Shown here: positions 30,694 through 44,100 of the stretch, piece by piece
How the letters are laid out: each line of letters opens with the position of its first letter
Numbering within the stretch: the stretch's first letter is position 1
DNA from: Otis tarda
Lineage: Eukaryota > Chordata > Aves > Otidiformes > Otididae
Direction of reading: 5' to 3'
Assembly: GCA_026413225.1 (NCBI GenBank)
Contig: CM048553.1
Span: 128,530,190 to 128,594,189 of the forward strand
Length of the DNA: 64,000 bases
The notes under the pieces: model-generated
The model's input: the letters and a program-made list of their open reading frames with translations, nothing else
Databases searched by the model: none
What the model was told of the DNA's origin: nothing
Translations under genes and position numbers: made by a program

Positions 30694-33600
30694 CTGCAAG
30701 AAAAAGAGAAATTGGAGAAAAACAAGTTAGTTCTTCCTTCCCAGATAGTGAGGACGGATCGGTGAATGAGAGCTGGATGCTGGAGAACAGCATCCACTGT
30801 CGATTATGCATTGGTATATTATTTTAAACCTGAAATTTAATTCCAATTTTTAAAGCTACAATTGCCTTGGTTCACTTTCCCCTACAAGAATCATCATAAA
30901 AAAGGGAATAAAAAAGTAAAAAAAGCTTCAGCTACCAATCATACTTACTACCCTTGCAGTGTTCTTTCACAAACAGTACAAACTGTTTTCAGCTGAGTTG
31001 ATTATCTTGTACTTTCTTACTTATAAAAACCTCAGGATGTGGTTTTCACAGTTGTTTTAAAACCGTCCCTTCCAGTGACTGTAATCTGTGCCTCTGCCTT
31101 CCTCCCCTTGCAAACTCCTGCTCCCATGGGGCACTGTGGTCAGTCAGGTCAGAGAGCCAACCCAGCCAAAACCCATTTTTCTCCTCCTGTGGGGTTGCTT
31201 TCCACTCATATCCCGTGGCTCTGGCAGCGGAGTGGCTCTTCGCTCACAGCCTTCTGCCAAGAACAAGGAAGACCCTATTTGCTCAGGGGCAGTGCCGGCA
31301 GTAGGTAGCTTTCTCCACTGTAATGTGGACTTTACCACTCTTTCCTCTGCAACCACAGAAAGCCTAGAAATGTATCTCTACTGTTAAATAAAGTCAGTGT
31401 CAGGAACCATCCCACGATTTGGGAAAGCAAGGTCCTATGTTTTGTACACCTGCTATTCCCAGCCCAGCTGGTGCAGCTGGAGCTCTTTGGGAGTGACCAC
31501 CCAAAAGCATCATCTGGAGGCCAACACAGTGAGTCCTGCTCCTGCTCCTCCTCGCTTCACCACAGGACATACACACCACACTTGCATCCCTTAAACCCTG
31601 GCTAACATGGACAAGTTAAACTTTTGCTCCTCTTCCTGACACATCGAGACGCAGTCTGGGGACCCTGCTAGTGCTTTTCTGTCATAAAGCGTGGATCAGA
31701 AGCAAAAATCCAAAGGAGATGTCCTTGTTTTCAGAGTGGACTTTTAGTATTTCTACAGATATGCTAAACAAATGCTTCCGCTATACCAGTGACTTGGAAA
31801 AGAATAATGCATTGCAGAAGGTTATTTTTTTTTAATAATTTAAAAAGATTTGAGTCACAGGGTAATCAAATATATAAAGGAGGAAATAAGACAAAGAAGG
31901 CACAAGTGGACCTCTAGAAAAACATTCCCCTACCCCTTTTTGTTTAGATATAACAAATGCAAACAGGACTTTAAAAGAAGTATGTCAAACTATTATTTCC
32001 AAGCTGACAGTAAATGTGGGAAAAATTGCTCAGAACAACTTCCATGGCTGATTTATGCAATGTCAGGAGTACAGAAGTCATCTGAAAACCCCAAAGATCA
32101 TTGACTATAAGATTACTGCTATTCTGTATTAAGTTAAACTGGATGCCCCTCAAAAACCTGAGCTACAAACACTATTCTTCAGACATCTACTTTTAAATAG
32201 GAGCAGGTTCAAAACCTTATTTTACCATGTAAAATTAGTTAACACAAATTTGTTCCAATAATGGTAAAATAATAGATTAAACTGTTCTAGTTGCAACTAT
32301 TTTCAGTTCCACAAATGAAGGGTACTTTGTGTCTGGAAAGAGACAGAAAATTATCTGTCCTCTAGTTACTTTAAAAACAGCTTCTCTGTTAAACATTAGT
32401 ATCATCCTTGCAAGTCTTAAGCTGTAGAAACTTTATCCTTAACATGTTAAAACAAAGTGAAATTAAGCAAACAAATTGAAACAGTAAATGTAGAGATCTG
32501 ACATCCATAGTTGTACTGATTTCAGCAACAGCATCTTATTTCCCAGTTACTCAACTATAAACAGAACCGATTCCTTTAAATGATACAGTTGCTGAGATCA
32601 ACTTTATGAAACATTGAAAAACATCTCCAATTTGCCAGATGAGTTTCTCATTTGTCAGATGAATCTCTCAGCTTTCATACATTAAAGCCACAACTGCCAA
32701 GGGATGAAGCACCTTAATCCTCTCGTCAGCCTTCTAATTGCACAGCTTGCGCTTTTAAAAAAAAAGTTATGTAGGAGTAGTTTATAGCACAGACGCATGA
32801 AAATAGTAGCTACTTAGCCTCTATTACAGTTCAGAGTTCAGTAAAAGGTATTCATAGTGCATATAAACCATTCACATTTTCTTTGACAGCGAGAGCTACA
32901 TTAGTGGAATAAAAGTAAAAAGCTAAAGTGCAGTCCAATGTACCCTTACAAAATAATTCAAGAGGTGTTAAGAAATTACCAGACAAGACAAAACTGCTCT
33001 CATGCACAGCCACTGTCCCTCTCATTGGCACCGACTCCATTATTTTAATTTTAAACCCCACAGACTCCCTGTCCAAAGTCCTGCTGCTCATTTCCTTCCA
33101 CCTGCACCTTCTTCCTGAATTCCCTCCACCCTCCCTCGTACCCCTTCTGTCACATTGACTCTTCTTTTCCTTCTCTCTTCAACAATTCCTTAAGATCTAC
33201 CTCCTCCTTCCTCTTCTTCAGTCTGCGTCCCCTTCAATAGCTTTATTCCCTTGCTTTCCTCAGTGGTACCCGGTGTTTTGTTCTCTGACAGTCTGGCTTC
33301 TCCTAGCACGTGAAAGTGAACCGGTTAGGGAACGCAGGAAGGCAACGCCCTGGCATGCAGCAGCTTCCGCTAACGCAAAACGCATTGCAACTTTTTAATA
33401 ATCGTCAAAGCCACCACAAAATGGTTGCAGAAGGGACTCTCTGCGTGCCCTCAGAGATCTGCCCTTGCATTTTGATATGAACCACGAAGGTGTGAAAAAA
33501 AACTGTCCTCCAGGAAGTTTTAAACACGTATGCGTGCAAAAGAAAGAGGGATACAATAAAACACGCGTACGGATACTCCCTCCTCTGTACTTTCACATTC

Positions 33601-36600
33601 TTCATTCTCGTTACTCTTGCTACATTTGCAGTCACATTTTTTTAATTTCCCCTACTATTCAAATGCCTTTTCTCTAACCGTGGAAAACGTTAAATTTGGC
33701 TACTAGATTCAGTAACAAGAGGAAAATTTGCCTATTTATTCCACCTTTCTGATCTCAGCACCGCTGAAAAGGAGGCGACCAGAAGCCCGGGTGTGCGGGA
33801 CGGACCTCAGGCAGGTTCCATAGTGCGGGAACGGCGGCTTCGATGGCCATCAGGAAATCGGGAATTTACCCCAAGGCCTTTCCCGCCCCGACCCTCCGGG
33901 CCAGGAGAGCAGCGGGGGGGGGCGGGAGGAGCGGCGGCAGCCGCTAGATGGCGCTTGCCGCGCGCCGCTCAGCCCCGGCTCGGCCCCGCCCCTCCATCAA
34001 CCCGGGGCGGGGGGCGCGCGGCGTGTGGGCGGGGCGCCGCGGCGGAAGGGCGGGCCCTCAGGTGAGGGCGGGGCCGGGCTGCCGCCATGTTGGGGCTGGG
34101 CAGGAGGAAGAGCGGGGTCGCCTTTCACGGGCACTGGGTCTCGCGTTTGCTGTAACCAACTTAATTTCAAATGAAATTTTTAATGAATTATTTCCACAAA
34201 AAACCCCCTTCCACTGAGGCAGATAGAAACCGCCTCATCTACTCGGCCACACGCCAAGAACTCCACAATGCCTTTCCCTTCAGTACGGCTACTGTCTGGA
34301 ATACAAATCATCTATGACCTAAGCAGACGCTAATTACCCTGTCAGCTGGAAATTTGTGTGAAATTAGTTCAGTTCTGCCACTCTTCTCAGAAGCAGCACT
34401 GCACAGAGAGTAGTAACTTAAATAATTCATGAGATTTTTTTTTTTGCCCTGAGTGTAATGCAATGAGAAGTGGTAAAACACTGAGGATGAAACACGCCAT
34501 CGGGTAAGCATGCAGTGGCACAAATATAAATCAAGGGTCTTTCCCATCATCAGCAAATAGTCGTGTAATTGCTCTGTAAAAAGCAAATACAACTATACAT
34601 AAGTCTGCTGGACGTGACTGTTAATTCAATAACGTAATGTATTCTGTTAATGTAAATGTAGTCTGCATTATTCACTTCAGTAATGCTAGTGGGATCTAAA
34701 CAAGGAACTTAATACAGATGTCACCAGAAGTGGAATTAAAAAAATGAATTGCAAAAGACTTAATTACTATTACCCTGGGTAATTTTAACATTGTAAGTAA
34801 AAAGATACTGCAGCCATTCCAGACCACAGCGTATTCATCGTTCCGCTGCCCCTGTAAGCCTATGTATGCCATTGCTTACCCGTGTTGCATCTCCGTCCTG
34901 CTTTATCATATCCATTCCAGGCAGCTGGTTTGGAAAAAGATTGCCTCCCCTCATAGCAGGATCATTAACCTATTGGTAACAAGATATTAAGGAGAATTAA
35001 TTTAAAAAATGCATTGGGGAAGAAGGCTGGGAATTAAAAAGAAGCAATGTAAACCACTATGCTACTTGCATATACCAACATCCACTTTTGAGATGATGTT
35101 GCAATCAGGGAAGTGACTAGATAGCTGAGCACCCTTCCTGTGCAGCATGTGTTTGACTCATATTATTCTGTTTCACAGTCAACAACAAAGGTTTCATTCC
35201 CGATACTATGACCCTTGTGCATATTTTAGAAAACAGGCTCCATAAATTAGGTCAGTATTATTTGAAGAGAACGTGCTATCAAAGCAGAAATGCATAACTA
35301 CTTTCCTAACCTAAATAACACACAGCTTTTCTGCTTGCAAACTGCCACACAATTTTTTCAAAGCCTGATGAGATAACACGTAGGCTGAATTATACTGACT
35401 ATTGACTTAGTTTTAATGCCACTTATTTTTCTGGTGGTAAGCAATGGGAAAAAGATAGCATTAAATGGGAAAACCTGCAGCGGTATGCTTTCCTAAAGGG
35501 ATGGTCTCAACAATTTTCTGAACACAGCCACAGGAAAGTATTGAAGCTGTGTATTACTGCACAACCAAAGGGTCTGTCATGCTTAGTTATGTGGAAAGAG
35601 TGGCTTGCCAAATTTACAGCATTGCTTTCTTAATCAAAGGATTAATCTCACCGTGTGGGAACTGGTATAAAATACAAACCACAGCCCTTCAGCATGCCTC
35701 TAAAGTATTAGAAAATCCAGCTTTCTTTAGAAGGGTTACAGGGAAAGAAACCTCCTCCTAGGGAGTCTTTGTTGACTCAGTTCTCTCTGTTACTTCCCTC
35801 AGACTAGATGGATGTGATCACAGTGAAAATAAGCCCCTCCAGATTTTGCTGGAAGGAGAAAGATGTTTTCTGTGTCACCTGCCCTTTAAGAGACTTGTGT
35901 TGCCAAGGAGAGGAGATTCTGCCACTGCACTACCTCACCTCAGCTACAGCAACCTGCTGCAGCAAGTGGGAAAGACTGTCTTGAATTTACCACACCAGTC
36001 TTCTTGTTTCAGGTCCTCCTGACTGTTGTTTCTGTTACTGTTCACCAATTTTGCAAAACGTCAGTCACAAAATCACATGCAGCCACCTAAAGAGGTGGTT
36101 TCAAATACTGCCAGAGACAAGACTGCGGTTCAATAGGAAAGGTTAAAAACTTAAAATATTTTTGCCACAGGGATTTCACCTCTGAAGAAATTGTTTCAAG
36201 TGCTGCAAGCCTCCTAGTGGTGCTTCCTACTTCCTAATACAAATGAGCCAATTTAAAAACCTGAATCTAAAAATTTAAATCAGAAGGGAAGAGAACAACA
36301 CTGTTTTGTTTGGAAAGCGAGAAAGTAGACCACTTCGCAGCTTTATCTACATGCATTTGACTAAGCAACACAATCCATGTTTGAAAGGTGTTTTCTGCTA
36401 TTGATCAACATGCATAGGCACAAATGCCTCTTCTGTTTGTTCAGTAGACAAAAAGAAGGAAAAAATAAAAAGCAGAAATAAAAAAATTGTATCCTGGATC
36501 AACAGCAGTTTGGGAAGAAAAAGAAAGCTGAGTGCATGATTTGCATCATGGCAGAGTTAAGACAAGTATGGAAAAGGAAGATGGTTAGGCTGCACGCCAC

Positions 36601-38154
36601 AAAAGCAGCAAAGGCACCGGTGAAGTTCCTATCACAGAATCTCTTTGTCAGCGATGATGCAAGGACCCTGACTGGCACAGTAACAGATAAAAAAAAAAAA
36701 AAAAAAATCTACCGTTTTGTTACATGAATACATTTGCTTCAGAAGTCATTGAAACAAAACACCCCGCATTCACACATTAACTTTTCTGACTGCAATAACA
36801 ATTAAATCAGAAAAGTATGGAGAAGGACAAAGAAATGGAAGAGGTTTTATAATTTTCTGAAGACAGGTCAAGTATCTGACTGTCAAGTCAGATATGAAAT
36901 CTGACTAAAACAAGACAGAAGATGTTTTACAATTCCATTGCAATTAAGCACATTAATACAGCCTTCTGCTAATGAAGCAGAAATATATACAAACTGTCTA
37001 ATAAGAAAAGTTTCTTACACTCTAGAGCTCCTTTGAACCGGTATGCTGAACAAAATCAAAACACTGTTTCAAGATAACTCTTGGTAGATGCCACGATCAT
37101 TTTGGCCTGGGGAGTACCACCCTGTGCAGATTAATAAACATCTGCTCTGAGTGAATGTCTAGATAGGGGTTTATTTCATATACTGAAAAGTCTCTTCTCT
37201 CGCGTAGGTTTCAAATTGCTTCTCTGACAACTCGGTAAATAACATGGATCCATGATGCAAAATAAGTAACAGGCAAAAACCATGGCAACAGTCCATTGTG
37301 CAAACAAGAAGACAGTAAGTTGAGTGAATGGTGCAACACTGGGAAGGTTTGCTTTCTTGGTGCCTGGGGAAGCTCTTTTGGACAGAGGGAACCTGCAAAC
37401 CTGGCAGCTAGTGTTTCAGCCTCCTAGAAGACACACTAGTAAGAGCAGCCTGAAGAGCTTTAATGTAATTATAAGGGAGAAGATGATAATGAGACAAGGT
37501 CTGATCCCTCAAGTACATAAAAGAATCTCAAAGCATCATAAGTAGCAAGCCCATTTTGGGCATAATATTAATTTTTTACTTGATGATGCTGGGAGCGTAG
37601 GTAGTAAACAAGAGAAGCTGGAGATACATCAGTATGAGCAGATAAACACCAAGCTTAGTATTTCTGAGCTCTAGATATGTCCGTATGATGCAGTATAGTG
37701 CCACAAAGAGACAGGAGAAAGAGCCAAACAAACCTGTTTGGTACCAAAGGTAATACACTTGCTTCTTGCCAGGTAAATAAGCCCAGGCACAGCTTTTTAC
37801 TAACAAGTAATACATGTTACTTACAAAACCATCCAATAATATATGAAGTGTTAAGTTTTTTTTCAAAAGCTGGAACACATTTGTAGTGTAACCACTATTA
37901 TTCACTGTGGTTAGAAAGTGATGAGCATGTGAAGTTAAAATTTTGTATTATGGAACAAAAAATGGCAATGAATAAGTAAGTAAAAGTGTAGGTGACAGTA
38001 TAAAAAAAAGCCAAAAGAATGAATGAAATGGCAACAGTCAGCAGAATTTAAGAAAATACAGTCATTTTGAAAACCACTAGTCAGAAGAAAAAATTTAGCA
38101 CAGCCTAGGTCAATTGCTAAATAGAGATGCTAAACTGTAAAACACTAAGCCTTG

Positions 38155-38197
<43 letters not shown>

Positions 38198-41100
38198 AGT
38201 ATTAATATAGACATTTATTCCAGTCTCTCAGAGAAGAAAATGTGAAGCAGCAGAGCAAACATTCCTGAGGAAGTACTGTCTTGTGGACCAGAAATGGGCC
38301 CTCGGCTGCCAGTTGGCCACCTCTGACCTAGATGAAACATAAAACATTTGCTTGCAGAGTTTGCAGATGACACAGTGCTGGGGTGGTAAATCACAAGGAA
38401 ACCAGGTTACTCTTACAGGATGAGCCACAGCACTTTGGTTAAACAGAGTCAATCTAAGAAATGCAATTTAATGTAGACAAAAGGAAGGCAATATCATCTG
38501 GGAACAATGAATGCAACTTTGATCTATTTAAGAACATGCTGAGGAGGATTTGGGGATCATCATAACATTTTGGTATGTGCTCTGCAGTGCGACATTGTCA
38601 CCAACAGAGCCAAGGCAACCCATCCATGGACTGAAAAGAGAAATCAGAAGCAGAGCTTGACTCTACACAGCTTTGGTGAAGTCACTGTTAAATCACTGTC
38701 TCTGGTTACCCTGTTCATACTTCTAGAAGGAGGTTAGAACAACAGAGTTTAAAGTAGATGCACAAAAGGCACAGGCTGAAAAACAAATGCTGAGGTGGAT
38801 GAAGAATGCCAGCCTATTCAGCCTACTGGAAGTTAGGTAACTGCTATCTTGAAACAAGATCTAGTAGTCTAACAGGAAGTAAAAGCAGTGCAGTAACTGT
38901 GCCACTGGAAACAGTAGTCTGCATGGAAGCTTTTGAAATGAACTCAGATCTCTTTCTGGGTATGTCTTAGTTTAGGTTCCTGGGAAAAATTATATAGCAC
39001 GGGCATACTGAGAAATCAAACTGTGCTGTCACCTTCAAATCCCTACTCTTTTTTTTTTTTCTTTGTTTTTGTTTTACTATTGTTTTACTACATTAAATGT
39101 GTGCAATAGTATGCACTTGGGAACTAATAATAATAAAAAAGTCTGCTATAATGGGCTTAGCAACTGGGAATATGAGAGAAGGTGACAGATTTGGGAGTAT
39201 CAAAATTACTTCAGATCACCAGTATGTGGCAGCTGTAAAAGACAAATGTGATCTGGGGCTATATCTGTCAGAGTATTCCAAGAGAAATGGGGAAGAACTA
39301 GTGTTATGCACATGGCTCTGGTGCTTAGGAAATACTGATTCAAACTGCAACAGGTGCAGAAAAGGAAAGGGAATTTAATGCCTACAAGAAAAGACAGAAA
39401 CACTCTGGCTTGTTCAACTTACAAGAAAAAAAACCAGAGAAACCCTAAACAAAACAATCCGACAACCTCAAAACAACAAAAAAATCATGTTGGTAGAATG
39501 GCTCTTTCTAAATACAAGAAGAGAAAGGAGCTATTTAAGCTAAAGGACAATAATGTAAAAGTAAATACTCTGTTATCAAATTTAGGCTGGAAAAAGGACA
39601 TATATTAACAAGCCAATAATATAACCAGCTTTAAACTGGAATGTTGTGGTCTCGGAAAAAAGGCAATATTGCCCACCGTAGCAGAAGATGCTGCTTGAAG
39701 ACACAAGCGGTACTTTTCTGCCAGTATTTCTAAGAAAAGTCCATAATGTCAAGTCTATGTGTTGAACAAACTGGAGTTCCGCTCTGAAACAAACATATGA
39801 GCCTGTTAATTAAGAGGATTTGTTTGTCAAGTACTTACTAAGGTACTGTGTGAGTTTAAGTGCAGGTCAACAAATGGAAATTTTATTTTCCTTACTTACT
39901 ACCCTAAGTAGCAGTCTCAGATAAAACCAAATGTATAAACTTCCTCTCAGCAGAAAAGAACAGGTTACTTACTTATTGCTTCAGCAACCTATTTTATATG
40001 CACCACATTACAAAAGGTGTGGATTTTGTGCTCGTGAAGGTGATAGTTTGTGAGGCTGACTGCCTATTGTCTGGTACTACAAACACAGTGGCAGTAGAAG
40101 CATCTTCCACACACTGCCCACACCAGCATCTTTCACTCTTATCTCTAGGAAACAGTTGCCTGCCATTCAGTGCTAGTCTCCACTGCAGATAAAATGAGGA
40201 AGGACACTGGTGACCTGGTGCTGTGGAAACTTACCTAGGAGCTAGATCAGCAAGCACTTTCCACGGAAGTCCAGGAGCAACTACATGTGCTAGCTACAGT
40301 GGTGCTAGGTCAAAGTGGGAAATTTAGATGCAAAAGGTGTTCTCTACCTCATCAGCCGCCTTGGTTACCTGAGCGCAGAGCTAAAAACAAAGCCTGTTTA
40401 ACATCATCATTTCTCAAGAAAACTAGTGAAAGAAATGTAATGGCTTACAGCAGTTACAGCCCAACGCAGCGGACCTGAAAAAACTACTGCAAGTCAAAGA
40501 AAATCCTCTGGCTGTCATCTCAAGTCCTTAAATTCTCACCTGCTCAGGACCCATGGAGGACAACCCTGATGTAGGCACAGAGGTCGCTGAGGTCATGCTG
40601 ATCTGCCCTGTCATCTGGTTCATGTTGTTCATACCACTTGTGTTGGTTGCCATGGATACACTGATGTTCATGTTATTATTGTACATGCTGGTGCTTGCTT
40701 GCTGCCCAAAATGTGGTGGGGACTGTTGTGAAAACATGCTACAGCAAGGAATGGAAAAAGCAATGTGTCAGACTTAGAATGCTGAAGCCACTAAGAAACT
40801 ACTCTCTTTTTAATACAGCTTAAGCTAGAATTTGTACATACTGTCATTTACGCCAACTCCAAAGGAAAGACTAGTTTTCAGCTACATTTTCATCTAAGGA
40901 ATAGATTTTCAAAATTTAAGGTCCCATGTCTGTGCACAAAAATGCATGCCTTTGCGTGTGAAACTATGGCAGAGTACAAATCTGTTATGTGTGTGCAAGA
41001 ACAGCCAATTAGCTGTCTAAATGGGCGTTGTATATATTTTAAATATCTTTGGGAAAGCAATTTTTGGAGGGAAAGGAAACCCCCTTTTTCTCCCTCCAGT

Positions 41101-44100
41101 GTTATCACAGCACAGGACTCGAGTTGATACTGGATTTGGTCTAATACACCTTTTTGCAAAAGAGGCTATTTGCACATATGAATACCAGATTTGCACGTAC
41201 AATTATGGCAAGTGGGCTCACAAATATAGACATGCAATTGTGCAGAAATTCATTTACTAAATCTTAGCGTTAGGGTTTGAAAATGTGGCACTGTAAGAAA
41301 CAACATAAAGCTTAAGACAATTACCCTCAATGTTCCTTTAAGGCCATTTCAGAACAACCTAAGGAGGAGTAACCATGGAAGATCTCATCCCAGATTTTAT
41401 TTGAAGTCAAGTGCTTTCTGGATAGTATCTTTCTTCCTGTTATGTTGGAAGTCATATGAGAGACTTTTTTCTATTTCCTAAAACGCACTTCACTATTTAT
41501 GTATCAATCTTTTCTACTATTTGAGCATAATCCAACAGTCAATGAAGGAATTATTACTGACAATGTATCTGTTTGGAGGATCTGCATTAGACTGAAATAC
41601 TGTGGAAGGGCTGCTGCATGTCAGATGCCACACAGTAATCACCTCTGTATCAGTGGCTGACTTTTACTTCCCTGCGAAGCACTGCTCCCACAGTTGAGGA
41701 AAACTTTCAGGGTTAACACTCAGCCTTGCATTTGAGTGCTCCATTAGGCTATTGCTGTGCACTGTGAGACTTGGTGGAGTGCAACGGCATTCTGGGCACA
41801 GGACCAAACTTGGAAAATCCCACCATTCTCTTCCTTCCAATTCCATGCCTTTTCAGGCCACCTAACCCCATTTTTAAGTTGTTATCTGGATGGCTGAAAC
41901 AGTACACTACAGGTTATTGTGAATACTCAGTGGCTTGTGTAAACGCATTTGACATGTCTCCGCCGTAGAGCTGCAGTTTAGCAAGCCAACCATTAGTCTT
42001 ATCCAGCTGCCCCTGCTGCCGTTTCAGTAGAAGCCACGAAAACGGTAGCTGTGCCTCCTACAGATGCTTCAGGAAGACAGTGAGGAAGAGGCATGGACAA
42101 GGATGAGGATTCAGTTGCTTTAAGGGGAATTTGGATCGGCCTTGTCATGGAAATACTGTTTTTCTGGGTTTATTAAATCTTTGTCAACCAGCAAGAAAAT
42201 GATTTGTTGCTGGGCTGGGATAGTTAGAGCAGCCTGAGAACTTCAGGATGACGAAAGCAGTGTGCTAGAGACAACTGTGTGCACCCCAGTGTAAAGTGAT
42301 ACAGGCTGTACACCAGCCTGATGGCTCTTTCTGTCTTCCAGTGAAAAGCACAGATCACTGCCATCTGGAAGCTCCTTGCTGCCTACTGATATGTTCAACA
42401 CCCAGCCCATTCAACGTGGACAGACTGATTATTAGAGCTATACCGACTGGGGCATGGGCCTCAACTGAAAAGGTGACTGCATGCATGAGGCATGCTACAA
42501 TGCTCTCAGAGAATGACAGTTTTATGCTGACCCCCAGTATGTGCAAGCGCTAATGGATTGAACCTGGTTGCACTCCAGCATTTAAAGTGGGAGGTGATAT
42601 CCAGTTATCGCAATTCCAGAGAAGTAGGGAATGCGTAGGCTTCAGCTCAGCTGATCCAGCCACGTGGAAAGCAGTATGGGAGAACATGGAAATCGTATGC
42701 GGAAGAAATGCATCCACACAAATGTTAGGGGCTGGAGCTCACTGTGCAGCAGAGGTGCTTCTTAAGGACACACAGTGCTTTTTCAGTTATCACAGACAAA
42801 GCAATGCATTGTGTGGATGCAGGTCTTTTAGCTATGCACTCACTTTGCCTTGTATGAAGACAGAATTTAAACCAATGCGTCAAGCCAAATTGAAAAGAAA
42901 TCTCTTTTAGGTTAATAGTTAACAACAAACAAACAAGCAAACAATTGCATATAAACAACCCCATAAATAAGTGTAGACCATAAATGACCCCATTACTCTG
43001 TGTGTTCATTTTGGTTTTGTTCTGGATTTACCTGTTTCCACCCATATTCCCTTGTGCCCACCCATTCATCTCCGTAGAGGACTGATAGGCAGGATTAGCC
43101 TGAGACTGCTGAATCATGGGGCTTTGAGTATGAGCCAGTCGTGGGGACATCAGTGGACTCTGAGGAGTGGTGGCCCCTGTGAAGCCTGGATCAGGCTGCT
43201 GACTAATACCTGAAGAAGAAAACGAGAAATTTAGCCAGTGTACATTTGAAGTTAACACAAGCCAAGAGCTCATACCTGCAGACATGTCTTTACACAGTCC
43301 TACTTATGTCATGTGGAACCTATAACCTTGTGTCTTATTGTGGGATCTAGATTAAAAGCAAGAGATCAACTAATACTTATGTGTAACTTTAAAAAAATAA
43401 TTTTGCCTAAGTATGTTGGCTACCTGCATGTCCTGCTCACACAAGTGGTCTCTCCTCTCTACATATGAAAAGAAAAACATTGGCAAGTGACTGTTTTTTT
43501 TTTTTTTCCAGAAACTGCATTCAAAACAACAAATAAAACATTTTGCTTCTGTCTATAAATTCATTTTGGTGAAAGTTATGCATGACCCGTCCACTATATG
43601 GCACCGTTTAGGCTATAATTTTCAACTTTTTCTAAAGTTCCTAAAACCTTAGTGTCTCTGTTTCTGTGTCCCGGCAAAAACAGGCAATGACATTTTGTGC
43701 AAGCATTTAATGACTTTGTAAAATGGAAAAAAAAATCTAGATGCAAAGAAAATCTAATTTAAGCTGTTACATGCCAATTGTGTGCAGAAATCTTGTTTTA
43801 AACCAAGTCATTTCAGTCTTGTTTAAGTTCATATAGAACATCATACTCAACAGAAACAAGTCACCCTTAATGCTGGCGTAAGAATCAGGTGGTGTGAAAT
43901 ACAGTCCTGTATCACTGTCTGCCTAACTTGACTTCTTACTGCTGTAAAGGATAACGGGTCAGTAAGAGCAGACAGCAAATTTAGAATTGGATGGGCATAA
44001 TTTGTTACATCAGCAGAACTTGCACATTTCATGTTATTTAATATAATTGTAATATAACTTATACAGTACTTATAAATAAAGAAGCTGTATAACAATAGCC

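Larger units (their letters stand above)
30694..34879 (-). other. NCOA2 last intron
   Basis: A 4,186-bp A+T-rich intron. Its only clear landmark is the CpG island at 33.79-34.15 kb. Confidence 0.88.
34970..40539 (-). other. NCOA2 intron between the exons at 40.5 and 34.9 kb
   Basis: A 5,570-bp intron holding the old plus-strand LINE (38.3-39.45 kb), the (CA)18 run, a poly(A) tract and a 109-codon minus-strand hydrophobic frame (37576-37905). Confidence 0.88.
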
